A stretch of DNA of 64,000 nt from Amoebidium appalachense (GCA_963693365.1 CAVNZM010000009.1:8804001-8868000), one strand, 5' to 3'. Counted from the first letter of the stretch, positions 35,881 to 46,654 are shown. Notes: generated by a model from the letters alone, not told the origin. Made by a program: numbers and translations.

Positions 35881-36523
35881 AAAGACACACGGGAAAAACA
35901 CAACCGGAGAGGAGGAACGATTTCTGGAACCATAGGAAGTGAATACGACTGCTTGTGATTTATTTCAAGATGAGGTCCCTTTTATACTTGGGAATGTGAA
36001 ACGATAAACCAATCAAAAGGACGAAAACTATGAGTGTAAAATATATCGATTAAAATGTCTGTCGACACATAGAATATAAAACTCAATCCTCTAATGAAAG
36101 AAACTTCTAATAAAAGCACGGAAACATTTAACAAAATGAAACCACTTATGTAACTATTAATTCATAACATATATTTATACATGTTCTTATCATAACACGT
36201 CTAAATATAATTATTCCTAATAGTTGAAGAACATAGCACAATGCTACGTCGTGGGAAAGGAATGAGAAAGGAATGTAAGTTACTATATTTGGGAAAATAC
36301 AAACGAGATATGATTGGATGACATATATAGATTTTGACGCAAACGACAATACGTGTGCGCGAGCTAAGTATGTCGATACGTACACAGATCTAAGATGTCG
36401 TGTACACGGAAACGGAAAAGAAAGAAAGAAATGAAGAAAGGAAAAGGAAACAAACTACAACAACTAATAAATAAATACCAAACTCAACTTCTAAGTCTTG
36501 CTGAGAATTAAGTGAAGATGACA
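35877..36523 (-). repeat. Inverted partial LTR forming a 647-bp-arm palindrome with the Copia 3' LTR
   Basis: Position n in the left arm pairs with 71695 minus n in the right arm throughout, so no net insertion or deletion separates the arms. Both encode the same 79-aa frame (35310-35549 plus, 36146-36385 minus). The unpaired centre is 35819-35876 (58 bp). The inverted copy lacks only the U5-terminal part. Right of it LTR B resumes at once. The missing 5' LTR and this extra inverted LTR may be the same LTR moved by an intra-element strand transfer. Confidence -1.
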
Positions 36524-36921
36524 CTTTGAGAGTGTCGACTATTAGGAAATATATGTATTTAAATGAGTTTCTCTATAGAGGCGAATATAAATATTTATGT
36601 GTGTTAATAGTGACTAGATGTATAATTACTTAATTTGAGTTTCTAAACTTTAGTTAAGTCGGAAGTTGGAATGCGTATGCTCTGTCGGAATGTGTTTTTC
36701 TATCTTCTGATAGAACCGATTGGTTCTCCCCCTTTAGTTGTGATAAGCTGATAAGTCGCAAGTACAAAAAGAACCGAGAGCACAATAAAGGATCAGTTGT
36801 TGTTTGAAATCTTTCAATGTCTCGTGAACAACTCCGATTGCCCTCTCTTTACTGTGTTAGTCGTGTTTTACATGACACCTCTGTGCACTCTGCTCCCTTA
36901 TACCTACTATACAAAACAACA
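36524..36921 (+). repeat. LTR B, right part (3' segment)
   Basis: Matches the second half of the minus-strand LTR B at 43070-43970, including GAGAGTGTCGAC, TCTGTCGGAATGTG and GATAGAACCGATTGG, and ends AACAACA before a G run. With 29733-30195 it makes one interrupted LTR. Confidence -1.
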
Positions 36922-37049
36922 GGGGGGGGGGGGGGTGTTGTCCACAGTCGAGACACCAGTAGTCAAAATGTTTTTAAAGTGCCTCCGGTGCACTCTGTGT
37001 TTATTGAGCACTGTCCAGCACCTGCATATACAACATTGGCAAGGTTAAG

Positions 37050-38493
37050 CTTTTGGCAAGCTCCTCCTTAGCCTGTTTGAAGGCTGCTTTCGGGCAGCTT
37101 CTGTGATCTTCTCCACCGCCGTCTTTTCGTCCTCACCCCCACTTGCCTGTGCGGGCGGGTTGTTGCAAGCCATATCAAGCCACATGGGTGTCTCCCTGCC
37201 AAAGAAGCAGAGGAGTGCATGCAAAAGGGCGGGCACGTGCCCCTCGATGGCACATATTGTCGCGGAGAGAGGAATCTCACTCATCTCGACGGGGCAGTGC
37301 TCAATGCAGCAGGTTTGGAAGGTGTACAGGGCCACCGGTTTGCCAGGGCCCAGCCACAAGGCCCAGCAAATCGTATGTGTAGGTGTGTGTCGCCGACACA
37401 GGCCTCGTAGTCATCGAAGCGGGAGGCGCTGCGCTGGGGAACCAGCCGCAGATTTTCAACGCGCAGGTCTTGGCAGTTGCCGTTGCGGTAAATCACGCGC
37501 TCGCTAATGGCCAGCCGGCGCACGGGGCAGTCCTGGTGTGCATACTTGTAGCCGTAGTTGTATATCAGCTCGGTGGCACGCACCAGGTCGTTTTGCTGTG
37601 GATGTGCAGGGCCGGTGTGAGACTCGGTGTAACATGTGCGTGACGTGTGTGTGTCTTTTCTTTTGGGGGGGGGGACCCACAAGGCACTTTAACGGATTTT
37701 TTGAGGCAAAGTTACATTTACTAAGTAAAATTGTATAACATTATGCAGGTTTGAGCATAACTTTATGCACGTTTCAAAAAATTAAAAATGTAATAACTTG
37801 GGAACCGTTCAATTAAAATGGCATTGCACCAAGTTTTCACAGTTAGTGTGTTGTTATACCCCCTGCACACGTACACTGAGATACCAGCAAAACAGTTTAA
37901 TCTGCTCGAGCGATCACGAAAAAACATGAAAAAACTTTTAAAAAACTTTAGCTCAAATTTTTCGGTAAAATCCCTTCCACGTGCACCATGGTGTTCTCCA
38001 TCAGCAGCACGAGCTCGGGGCCCAGCATGCGCGCGCAGCCGTGGTTCAGCTACACAACACCTGTGGGGTCAAAGTGGACCACGTGTGCCCTGCCCCGCCA
38101 AGTCAGCCGGAGCCTCGAGAGGAGGATCAGGGCGAACCAGTCCATCTCATACACATGGCGGGTGGCTGGGAGCCAGGCAGCACGGCCTCCACCATCACGC
38201 TGGCGGGGGTCTGGCTCTTCCAAATCACGCCCATGTATTCGTTGAGCTCCAACGGAGGGGTGGCCGGGGCCGGGATCATCGGCCACCGGCACGAGCTTGT
38301 GGGAGTGCAGCATGAGGCTGGGGTAGCACGTCTTGCTGGGGTCGGTGGGGTCCTCGTACTCCTAGGCCTACGTGTGTACGCGTGTACGTGTGTGCGTACG
38401 TGTGTGCGTGTAACAGTGTACGCGTGACACTGTACGTGTGTGCGTGTGTACGTGTGTACGTGTGTACGTGTGTACGTGTGTTTTTTTTTTTTT

Positions 38494-38524
<31 letters not shown>

Positions 38525-38817
38525 GGGGAGTGTCACACAACAATAGGCCACACCAACAGTTTATACACACCTCGAAACAGGCCATGCCTGCTCAGCCGGC
38601 CCTCCGTGGCATTAGCCTCCTGGAAGGCAGCCAGCCAGGCCAGGCTCTTAGGGCCTGTGAATTTGGCCAAACCACCGGCCTGCCCCCCACAGAAGACACC
38701 GAGGAGCCGCACGATAGATGGCAGACAGGCCGAAAACTTCCGGCAAAATCTGAATGGACTGTGACTGACTGACCGATCGGCTGTTTTTATACTTTGGGTG
38801 GGTGCAGGCTCGGCCAA
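37050..38817 (-). pseudogene. Unidentified coding remnants with an HNH-like motif, minus strand
   Basis: At least four open segments with protein-like composition: 38764-38571 (Cys/Gly-rich), 38360-37985 (needs a frame change inside, then a stop), 37682-37370 and 37359-37045. The third contains VIYRNGNCQDLRVENLRLV, resembling the His/Asn-Gly-Asn...Asn...Glu-Asn-Leu pattern of HNH nucleases, without the leading His. The last segment ends Arg-rich (NRLRRSLPKA). (GT)n and T/G homopolymers separate the first two. The splice pattern of host genes is not obvious, and at least one frameshift and one stop suggest decay. Mobile-element or captured viral DNA is possible; no family is recognised. Confidence -1.
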
Positions 38818-38964
38818 TCAAACATTTTGCCTTGCCAACTTGTGACGTAGATATACATCGAGTCATCCCAGACACGGAAGCCCCCCAGATCAATAAACAT
38901 CACGATGTAAATGGGGCTTCCGGGACCTGGCGTCCTCAGTCTTTTCCTTGTCCAAAACATAGTT

Positions 38965-39051
38965 CTTGTCAATGAAAGCTGTGACCATCCGTCCCCCATC
39001 CGACTTTCATCCGTGTTCGAATTCATATTCCCATCACATTTCGATGTCGCA
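38965..39051. repeat. 87-bp direct repeat, copy 1
   Basis: Very similar to 39789-39875 in the same orientation, sharing GAAAGCTGTGACCATCCG, CATCCGACTTTCATCCGTG and CACATTTCGATGTCGCA with a few substitutions. The DNA between (about 740 bp) has no recognised gene. It could be a duplicated regulatory segment or element ends. Confidence -1.
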
Positions 39052-39788
39052 TGGTAGCAGAGAAGGAAAAAGGTCTCCCTCGGGGGGTAACCAGGTAAAC
39101 ACGCTTCCACACGCGCGCTCTTCTAGTATGCTCCGATAGCTCATTTTTACGGACGGATGGTCACAGCAGTCCGTGACGGATAACTACGGATACACGAGGA
39201 TGTATTTGCTTACTTATTCGGACGTCGCTCCGCAATGAGGCCATGTTTTTGCAACAGCCATATCATTTTTCATATTGTAGCACACACAACTCGGTTTTCG
39301 CACCAGCCCATTTCTCATGAGCGCATCATCTTTTCCCATTTTCCACACACGACCACAGTGATCGGCAAGTTTTGGTCCTGATACTTTGTGCGTATAAGCA
39401 AAGCACGAGAAACGCCACCCCCGTGTGCTGTTCAATCCCGCAAAATGGGTGCCGGCCAGACACTAAGCCCAGCACACGTTTGCCGGAGGGTGCGAGTCTC
39501 GGACTTTGCTTGTGCCCACACGGTGGTTAAGATCACTACCTGACGATCACTACAAAGTAGAGTCGTGTGTTTTCCTTCAGTCTGAACAGCCGTCGTTTGC
39601 GCAAACTACGTGTATATACCCAACCACGATATATTTCAACATGTACATCCGGAAGATCTATGTCTGCTTCTCGCTCTTGCTCCCCTCTGCTTACATGTTT
39701 TGCTTTTATGTTTTGTACCCACGTGAGGTCATCCTTGGAGGCACTGCAGCCCACCCACGTGTGGTTAGGGGATGGCTTGGAGGTTTGC

Positions 39789-39875
39789 CTTGTCAACGAA
39801 AGCTGTGACCATCCGACCCCCATCCGACTTTCATCCGTGTTCAAATTTATATTCCCATCACATTTCGATGTCGCA
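39789..39875. repeat. 87-bp direct repeat, copy 2
   Basis: Second copy of the repeat at 38965-39051. It lies about 60 bp left of the fold-back element. Confidence -1.
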
Positions 39876-39933
39876 AACTGCTAGATCCACCAATCCGGTG
39901 CGGCCCTGCTTCGGCATTGTCTGGTCCGGCAAC

Positions 39934-40035
39934 TTGGGGAACTCGACTAAGCAGGAACGAATCGGTTCGGGCCGAAGGCCTTCACGAGTCGGCCCGACTC
40001 CGAGTCCGGCCGAAGGCCGGGCCCGGGGATACGGG

Positions 40036-40066
<31 letters not shown>

Positions 40067-40098
40067 GCGGGGAGTTAGCCGCAGCGGCTAACTCCCCG

Positions 40099-40136
<38 letters not shown>

Positions 40137-40349
40137 CCTGTTTCCCCGGGGCCCGGGCCTTCGGCCCAGTAGGCCTTCGGCCGGAGTCGGGTAGACTCGT
40201 TAAGCGGCCAACTCCCCACAGGGGGAGGGGGGGGGGGGGGGGGGGGGACCCCGTATCCCCGGGGCCCGGGCCTTCGGCCGGAGTCGGGTCGACTCGTTAA
40301 GGCCTTCAAGGCCCGACCCGATTCGTTCCTGCTTAGTCGAGATCCCCAA
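39934..40349. mobile_element. GC-rich fold-back (MITE-like) element with a C29/G35 hairpin
   Basis: Terminal inverted repeats of about 38 bp: TTGGGGA then CTCGACTAAGCAGGAACG at the left and the reverse complement at the right. Inside are repeated Gly-Pro-type GC modules (GGCCTTCGGCC, GTCGGGT) and a hairpin: 29 C, an arm around GCGGGGAGTTAGCCG, its complement, then 35 G (40038-40134). There is no coding capacity. Target duplication is not clear. It resembles fold-back or MITE-type elements structurally; family unknown. Confidence -1.
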
Positions 40350-40414
40350 TATTGCTACGCTTGCGCAAGTTGAAACTGATCTCGATTTCCTTTCAAGTTT
40401 CTATCCCTTGTGGG

Positions 40415-40517
40415 GTTTACACACTTTTTATTGCGTGGACACTGCCGGGGGCCCAGCCACACTCGATGGCCTACTGCGTTTTCCAGCGCAGCCAATCAAA
40501 TGCAGCTAGCGACATAT
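40415..40517 (-). repeat. LINE-associated terminal repeat, copy 2
   Basis: Inverted near-copy of 14028-14147, located just beyond the 3' UTR of the second LINE copy in that element's orientation. Confidence -1.
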
Positions 40518-40529
40518 GTACATGCCATT

Positions 40530-40778
40530 GGGGGGTTTGCGCTGTTTACTCGAGGCAAAGAGAGACCAGTCTCAGATTGGGGGGTTTTTGCTCGGAATAT
40601 CCCCTCAGCGGTATATCATGATCACGTACATAGATGTCGGGTAATGATTATATATCAGGGTTTACTTTCTCTACGCGACACCATAAAGACTAAGAGAAAT
40701 CAATTAGTTGGGGTTCCCCGTTTTTTTGTTTTTTTTTTGTTTTTTTTTCGGGCTCCCCTGGGACACTCGGTATCAGCT

Positions 40779-40876
<98 letters not shown>

Positions 40877-41308
40877 TGTGTGTGTGTGCGCGCGCGCTAG
40901 AATTTTGTGATGATGTGTTTCTCAAGCCAATGAATACATCTAATAAACAGGTCGTAGTTACGCGTGTTTAGTATAAAATCAAGGATGTTGTAATTTTCAG
41001 GTAGGCTATCTTTCTGGGTGTCTGTTGTGAATGTGACGTGTGTGTGTTGCGGTATTATGTGGTCTATCAAACTACATTTGGCGATACATGACCGCTTAAA
41101 CTGGTGTGTGTGTGTGTTGTTTGGGCATGCACTGGCAAACGATGCCACCTTATACTTATTAGATCTCCACTGTATAGCACGTGTACAGTAAAAGCGTGGT
41201 ATGTGATCAATATTACCATCAGCTAGAGAAAGACCAATTCTACAGGAAGGTAATATGTATTTAGGTGTTACACATTTTGCGAGTGCCATATTTGGCAATA
41301 TGGTTAAG
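40530..41308 (-). pseudogene. Second LINE copy, 3' part: ORF C-terminus and 3' UTR
   Basis: 41298-40897 encodes the last 133 aa of the same LINE protein as at 14.8-17.8 kb, with few changes (for example NILDFILNTRNYDLFIRC identical), followed by the same 3' UTR: (CA)n at 40,780-40,905, T-rich tract, then the segment matching 14,420-14,600. An LTR C inserted at 41,309 separates it from the rest of the copy at 42,060-42,452. Confidence -1.
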
Positions 41309-42059
41309 TGACATATACTAATCCGTCTCAGCAGATCATCCTAAGTCAACGATCAAGATCGTGGGGGGGGGGGGGGGGGGGGGAGGGGGGGAGGGTGGCC
41401 CGGGTCCACAGATCATCAAGTCCTGGGCCTCAAGATCAGCTGCACAGCTGCGGGCATGATCGTGTCTCTGCCGGCGCAGGGCAGGACCACGTCAGCTGGA
41501 GCAGCCGACCAATAGGATTAGTAATACTATGCATAGTATAGATTTTAGGAGGACTTATGAATGCAATAAGTTCGGGCAGATGCCCTGGTAAATCATTCGG
41601 GCAAGTTTTGATAGTGTATTCTGCCAAACGTATATATATATATTTTGATGTACAGGAAGGAGTTAGAGGGGGGGAGGGGGGGGGGGGGAGATAGTATGAA
41701 ATATAGGCTTAGACTCCGCGATGCCACTAGGGAGAGGGAGAGGGGAGAGACAAAGATATGTGTATTAGAGTGAGCCGATAGACTTAGCTCGTGCAGGCGC
41801 ACGATAGAGTTCATTAGATCGGAATGCATGGAATGTGGCATCGTGGGGGGGTTGGGTGATGATGATCTTTGAGGGCACGGCCTTGATGGCCGCAGTTGTG
41901 ACTTAGCTTGGTTCCGTTTGGATCTCAGGTTGCCCGTCGGAGCCTGGCCTAGAATAAACTTTGCCGTTTTTTTCGTAAACGTTCGTTCCTTTCCGTGTGT
42001 GTACACTTAGAACTTCAAGAGTGCCACGTCTCTTAATACATACACGTTAGGATACGACA
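41309..42059 (-). mobile_element. Solo LTR C, inserted in the second LINE copy
   Basis: In its own orientation it starts TGTCGTATCC (42059) and ends ATATGTCA (41309), 751 bp. It interrupts LINE sequence that is continuous in copy 1 (CAATATGGTTGAGGCGGTC). Flanks TTAAG (41304-41308) and TTGAG (42060-42064) look like a 5-bp target duplication with one mutation. No internal coding region is present, so it arose by LTR-LTR recombination. Confidence -1.
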
Positions 42060-42452
42060 TTGAGGCGGTCATTTTATATAAAACGAGACATAAGGCTTAG
42101 TTTTTCAAGGTGTATGCTTTCATCGGGTCTGGTGTCGTGTGATATCTTTTTCCATTAAATTTTGTTATATTGCGTAATTATCTTGTGATTGTGTACATGT
42201 CTAATAAGTAAGTGGCACTCCAAAGTCACACCACACTTTTGCGGGGTTTATTTGTATTTGTGCCCAGGGGAGAAGGAGAGAAAGAGGGAAGGAAAGAGGG
42301 GAGAGGTGAGGAGGGGACAGGTCGGATAGAGAAGAGAGGGTGGAAGGGCAAATACTTCTTTAAGCGGCTTACCGTGCTTATTGAATTTCAGCGCGAGATG
42401 GGATACTCTAGCAGCTATTGGGACCAGATCATATATCGAGAGCGTTACAGGC
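42060..42452 (-). pseudogene. Second LINE copy, upstream piece
   Basis: Corresponds to 15,190-15,573 of LINE copy 1 with scattered substitutions and small indels (for example an extra AAATTTTG-like insertion near 42,155), so it is not translatable. It is bounded on the left by solo LTR C and on the right by a second LTR C in the opposite orientation. Confidence -1.
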
Positions 42453-44079
42453 TGTCGTATCCTAACATGTGTGTAATAAGAGACCCGGCACTCTTCTAAG
42501 TAAACACACACGGAAAGGAACAAACGTGAGCGAGAAAACTGCAAAGTTTATTACTAGGACTGACTCCGACGGGCAACCTGAGATCCGGGTGGAACCAAGC
42601 TAAGTCACAACTGCGGCCATCAAGGCCGTGCCCCCAAAGATCATCATCACCAGGCCCCCCTACGATGCCATATTCCATACATTCCGATCTAATGAACTTT
42701 ATCGTGCGCCTGCACGAGCTAAGTCTATCGACTCACGCTAATATAAACATCTTTGTCTCTCCCGTCTCCCTTCCCCTAGTGGCACCGCAGAGTCTAAATC
42801 TACATTTCATACTACCTCCCCCCCCCTCCCCCCCCTCTACTCTTTCCTGTACTACAATATATACATACATTTGGCCCGGCTATCCGAACTTGCCAATACT
42901 TACAAGGGCGTGTGCCCGAACTTATTGCATTCCAAAGTCCTCCTAAGATCAGATTCTATCCTATACACTATTTCTAATTCTATTGGTCGGCTGTTCCAGG
43001 CTGACGTGGTCCTGCCCTGCGCCTGCAGAGACAAGATGCCCGCCGCTGTACAGCTGATCTTGAGGCCCCTGTTGTTTTATACGGGTATAAGGGAGTAGAG
43101 TGCACAGAGGTGTCATGTAAAACACGACCAACACAATAAAGAGAGGGTAATCGGAGTTGTTCACGACACATGAAAGATTTCAAACAACAACTGACCTTTT
43201 ATTGTGCTCTCGGGTCTTTTTGTACTTGCAACTTATCATCTTATCTCAACTAAAGGGGGAGAACCAATCGGTTCTATCAGATGATAGAAAAACACATTCC
43301 GACAGAGCATACACATTCCAACTTCCGACCTAACTAAAGCTTAGAAACTCTTACTTAAATAACTTAAGTAATTATACATCTTGTCACTATTAATACACAT
43401 ATATATATATACTCGTCTCTATAAAGAAACTTATTTAAATACATACATTTCCTAATAGTCGACACTCTCAAAGTGAAGACACATTACGATAAACCGAATT
43501 CCATACATCTCTATTGTGTCCAATCATAACACGTATATTAATAGACGGGAATGCACAACACGATCTATAGATGTACTCACTCGCGACTATTGGTGAGTCA
43601 TCTTATTGTGAACTAAAACTAAGCCACTTTGAACTAAAGCAAAGACAACGAAAGTGGCTGGCCAATCACGCTACCTCTTAGATAAACAGAGGAGAGCAAA
43701 CACAAATAAAATACAATAAGTTCTATCAGGCAAGAGAGCCAGATGTGCACAGATCTACAGATATCTGTGCACACAGAAACAAGGGAGAGAGAGAGATACG
43801 GGGGGGGGGGGGGGGGGGGGGGGGGTAAGAGAGATAGAGAGAGAAAGAAAAGAGAAAAGGGAGAAAAGGGGGAGAGCACAAAGAAGGAGAGCAGACACGA
43901 ATACAAACAAAGCTAAGACACATACATACTTCAAGACTCTTGCTGTCCTACGTAGTGACGTATTCCAACAGCCCCGGACTTGATCTTGATGACCTGTGGA
44001 CCCGGGCCAACCCCCCCCCCCCCCCCCGATCTTGATCTTCGACTTAGGATGATCTGCTGAGACGGATTAGTATATGTCA
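42453..44079 (+). mobile_element. LTR C, second copy, plus orientation, interrupted by LTR B
   Basis: Begins TGTCGTATCC at 42,453 and ends GGATTAGTATATGTCA at 44,079. Removing LTR B (43070-43970) and one target-duplication copy leaves about 720 bp, comparable to solo LTR C. Left neighbour is LINE DNA, but right neighbour is not, and no matching target duplication is seen. It may therefore be one end of a larger element or a rearrangement product rather than a simple solo LTR. Confidence -1.
43070..43970 (-). mobile_element. Solo LTR B, 901 bp, inside LTR C
   Basis: Ends are TGTTG/CAACA, a 5-bp terminal inverted repeat. GCCCC occurs immediately left (43065-43069) and right (43971-43975), a perfect 5-bp target duplication within LTR C. 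It carries a GA/polypyrimidine-rich block with a G run (43801-43825), a CCAAT-type region and AATAAA-like signals. It is the reference copy for the split LTR B at 29.7/36.5 kb. Confidence -1.
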
Positions 44080-44116
<37 letters not shown>

Positions 44117-44167
44117 CGAAAAGGCTGAGTTCCACCTCAGTCACATTACACCTAACACCCCCTAAAA

Positions 44168-44308
44168 TGACATAGACTAATCTGTCTCCCCCCCCCAAAA
44201 AATAAAATAAATAAATCAAGAAGAAATAATAAATTAATCTACACCATAAGTTTGATATTTACGGAGACACCTATGATAATAAATTAAAGTCCTACGACTA
44301 CGTTCACA
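44168..44308 (-). repeat. Probable short 3' LTR of the Gypsy remnant
   Basis: Read on the minus strand, a purine tract (GACCGAGGAGGAG) is followed by TGTGAACG, and about 141 bp later the sequence ends GACAGATTAGTCTATGTCA. That terminus matches the terminus of LTR C (GACGGATTAGTATATGTCA) with few differences, linking the two families. Confidence -1.
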
Positions 44309-45190
44309 CTCCTCCTCGGTCTCCCCCCCCCCCCCCCTCTCCCCCCTCCCCCCCTCCCCCCCCCTCCCCCTCCCCCCGTGTGTCTACGTGTTTTTGCATC
44401 ACTCCCCCCTAGCCCCCTCCCTCACCGACTTTCTCACACCATGATTAAATTGAGGAATAACTCTCTTCGGCCTAGAGGGAGCACTAGGAAACTCCCTCTG
44501 CACTAACCTAGCCTCGTAAGCACGAATAGAAAACGGGCAATCCAAATGAAACTCAGGCAACCACTGATCCTCATGATAACCTCCCTCAAAAGAATTTAAA
44601 CAATAATTTACCTTACCTTCCTTACCCTCGATAACCTTTTTATCGAGAATTTTATCCACTGCGGCCTCCGATACATCCACCGACCCGTCGTAGTCGGGTG
44701 TGAATGCATCTAACACTCGACGGCCCTCCGGCCGTTTTACCCTAAGGGCCCTATCATAATATACCTTTAAATCATCTACATTATAATACCTAACATCACC
44801 TTATATTCCGTCGGACCTAACCTACTATTTTATACGGACCAATGAAAAGAGACAACCACTTCTTACCATACTTACAAAGACCTTCACCTTCACCCTTACC
44901 TTCTTGCTCCTGCTTATATCTCTTTTTCCTAGTATGATCCTTAATTAAAACTAAAGTACCCTCGGCAAATTCACGTAACGGACGTGTGGACACGTCTGCA
45001 CGTGCCTGTGCCTGCTGTGTATGGGCCAGAGCTGCATCACGTGCAGCCCGGGCCCGGGTTAGTAGCTGCTCCTGGAACTCAGTCCAGTGAGGATATGTTA
45101 GTCAGTCAGTCCCCCCCATCGGCAAAAGTGCCGTATCTATCAGACTAACGGCCTCCTGCCAATAGACCAAATAAAACGGAGAGAAACCAG
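44309..45190 (-). pseudogene. Ty3/Gypsy chromovirus pol remnant: integrase C-terminus and chromodomain
   Basis: On the minus strand from 45,190: PAGFSPFYLVYWQEAV matches the end of Gypsy integrase cores. Next comes a linker with many Ala/Gln/Arg and FAEGTLVLIKDHTRKKR, then LFIGPYKIV of the GPY/F module. The frame then breaks with several stops. 44716-44399 encodes a chromodomain-like segment (ILDKKVIEGKEGKVNYCLNSF, then DQWLPEFHL and IRAYEARL). Chromodomains on integrases direct insertion to marked chromatin. Upstream pol is absent, replaced by C/CT-rich repeats; the copy is dead. Confidence -1.
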
Positions 45191-46654
45191 CTGGCAGCAA
45201 ACACACATGGCTCTTTCTCCCTCCCTCCCTCTCTCCCCCCCCCCCCCCCCCCCCCCCCCCTCCCGCGGGCCCCCCTCTCCTCTCTCTTCTCTCTCTCTCT
45301 CTCTCTCTTAGCTTTCTCTCCCCCCTCCCCCCTCCCCCCGCCCCCCCCCCCTCCGCTCCCTTCTTTTTTCTTTCTGTGCGGAGCACATGTGTGCATGCGT
45401 GAATTGCCTACAATCATGCAACACACACATGCACACGCACACACACACGCAAACACACCCACACCCACACACACACGCGCACACACGCACACACATGCAA
45501 ACACATACCCACACCCGCACAGCTCGCACGCGTACACACACACAGACAGACAGATCTAGACGCACACGCATGCGCCCAGACACACACACACGTGTGAGGT
45601 GGTGCTGGCGCTGTACCAATATTATGGCGGGACCGGCGGGAGGTATGTAAGGGCGGGGGGCTTGCCGGGCTGGGCTGCTGTATCATGAAAACGCACAAGC
45701 ACTGATGGACATGTTGCAACTGGGGTGGCCGCCGCCAGAGTTTTCTTTCAAGTAGCCCGGCGGCGCCCCGGAGGGAGGCCCTCTTGCTGAAGTCGTGTGG
45801 AGGTGGGTGTGGAGGTCCAAGTTCCAGCAAGGCCTCACACCTTCAACCAACGGAGTTTGCATGGCCTAGGCCTATGTAGGTGCGACTCGAGCTCGGAATT
45901 GGATCCAAAATCGTGGCCCGGAGGGCGAAAGGGCTGAGTGCCAATCACGTGCGTCTTTAGCACATTCCGGCGTGCAGTCTTCACCAATAATATCGCAAAG
46001 AAGCTACAAAGAGGTCTTGGGGGATTTACACTTGCAAGCGGCAGCTGCAGCCTGCAAGTCGGGTGGCGGCTTACAACTCAGCTGCACACTACATCAATAA
46101 TATAGAAGAAAGAATCCTAACACAGTATGTTTTTATGCTAATTCATAGTGGGTGCTTATTAGGCTCTTTAATAGGCTACCCTTCAAGTCCTAAATGTAAG
46201 TGATAAGCCATAACGCAATGGCTCACCGCGTGACGAGCCACCATGAGAAAGAACCCCTTAATGTAAAATAGAAAATATATTTCTTATTCATTTTGAGGTT
46301 CAATCTTTTTCTTTTATGATTAAAAATTCCTCTACTACTTTTAAAGTTAATATAGGAGTTAAAGTGCACATATATAGGGGGGAAAGTATGAAAATTTATT
46401 ACTCACATAGTCTTGATAACGTTTCCAATTCTCTGAAAGTTTGTCGGTGGGTGTTTTTGATGGCGATCTAAACCTATCAGCGAAATAAACAAAAACTTTC
46501 CATGGTGTTCTGTTCTGGCCTAATTCTCAAACAGTTTCTCACACGGCGACTTTTTCTGGTGGGTGCCTGCAATAGAAAAGGTGACACTTCTTCACACACG
46601 GGTGCTCTAATTTTTTCTCTGCCTGACAGCTCCATTAGACTTGTAGAATCGAGA
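45191..46654. other. Stretch without a supported gene
   Basis: 45,200-45,600 is C/CT-rich and (CA)n-rich. 45,600-46,100 is ordinary DNA with a few short open stretches (for example [18 protein letters not shown] at about 45,677-45,745, followed by a possible donor), too short to support. 46,100-46,480 is AT-rich. Confidence -1.

Larger units (their letters stand above)
30196..36523 (+). mobile_element. Copia (Ty1-type) retrotransposon lacking its 5' LTR, with an inverted LTR copy at the 3' end
   Basis: The order is leader, gag-pol, 3' internal region, 3' LTR (35172-about 35880), then an inverted partial LTR (35877-36523). The internal region ends in purine-rich GAGTGGGGA directly before the LTR's TG. 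No forward LTR precedes the coding region: LTR B sequence joins directly to the leader near 30,196. Protease-integrase-RT-RNase H order identifies Copia. The element sits inside LTR B with loss of about 18 bp of target. Confidence -1.

Noticed and set aside
45600-45770. Short open pieces that could be exons ([26 protein letters not shown])
   Set aside because: Too short, in different frames, with no connecting exons or recognised family.
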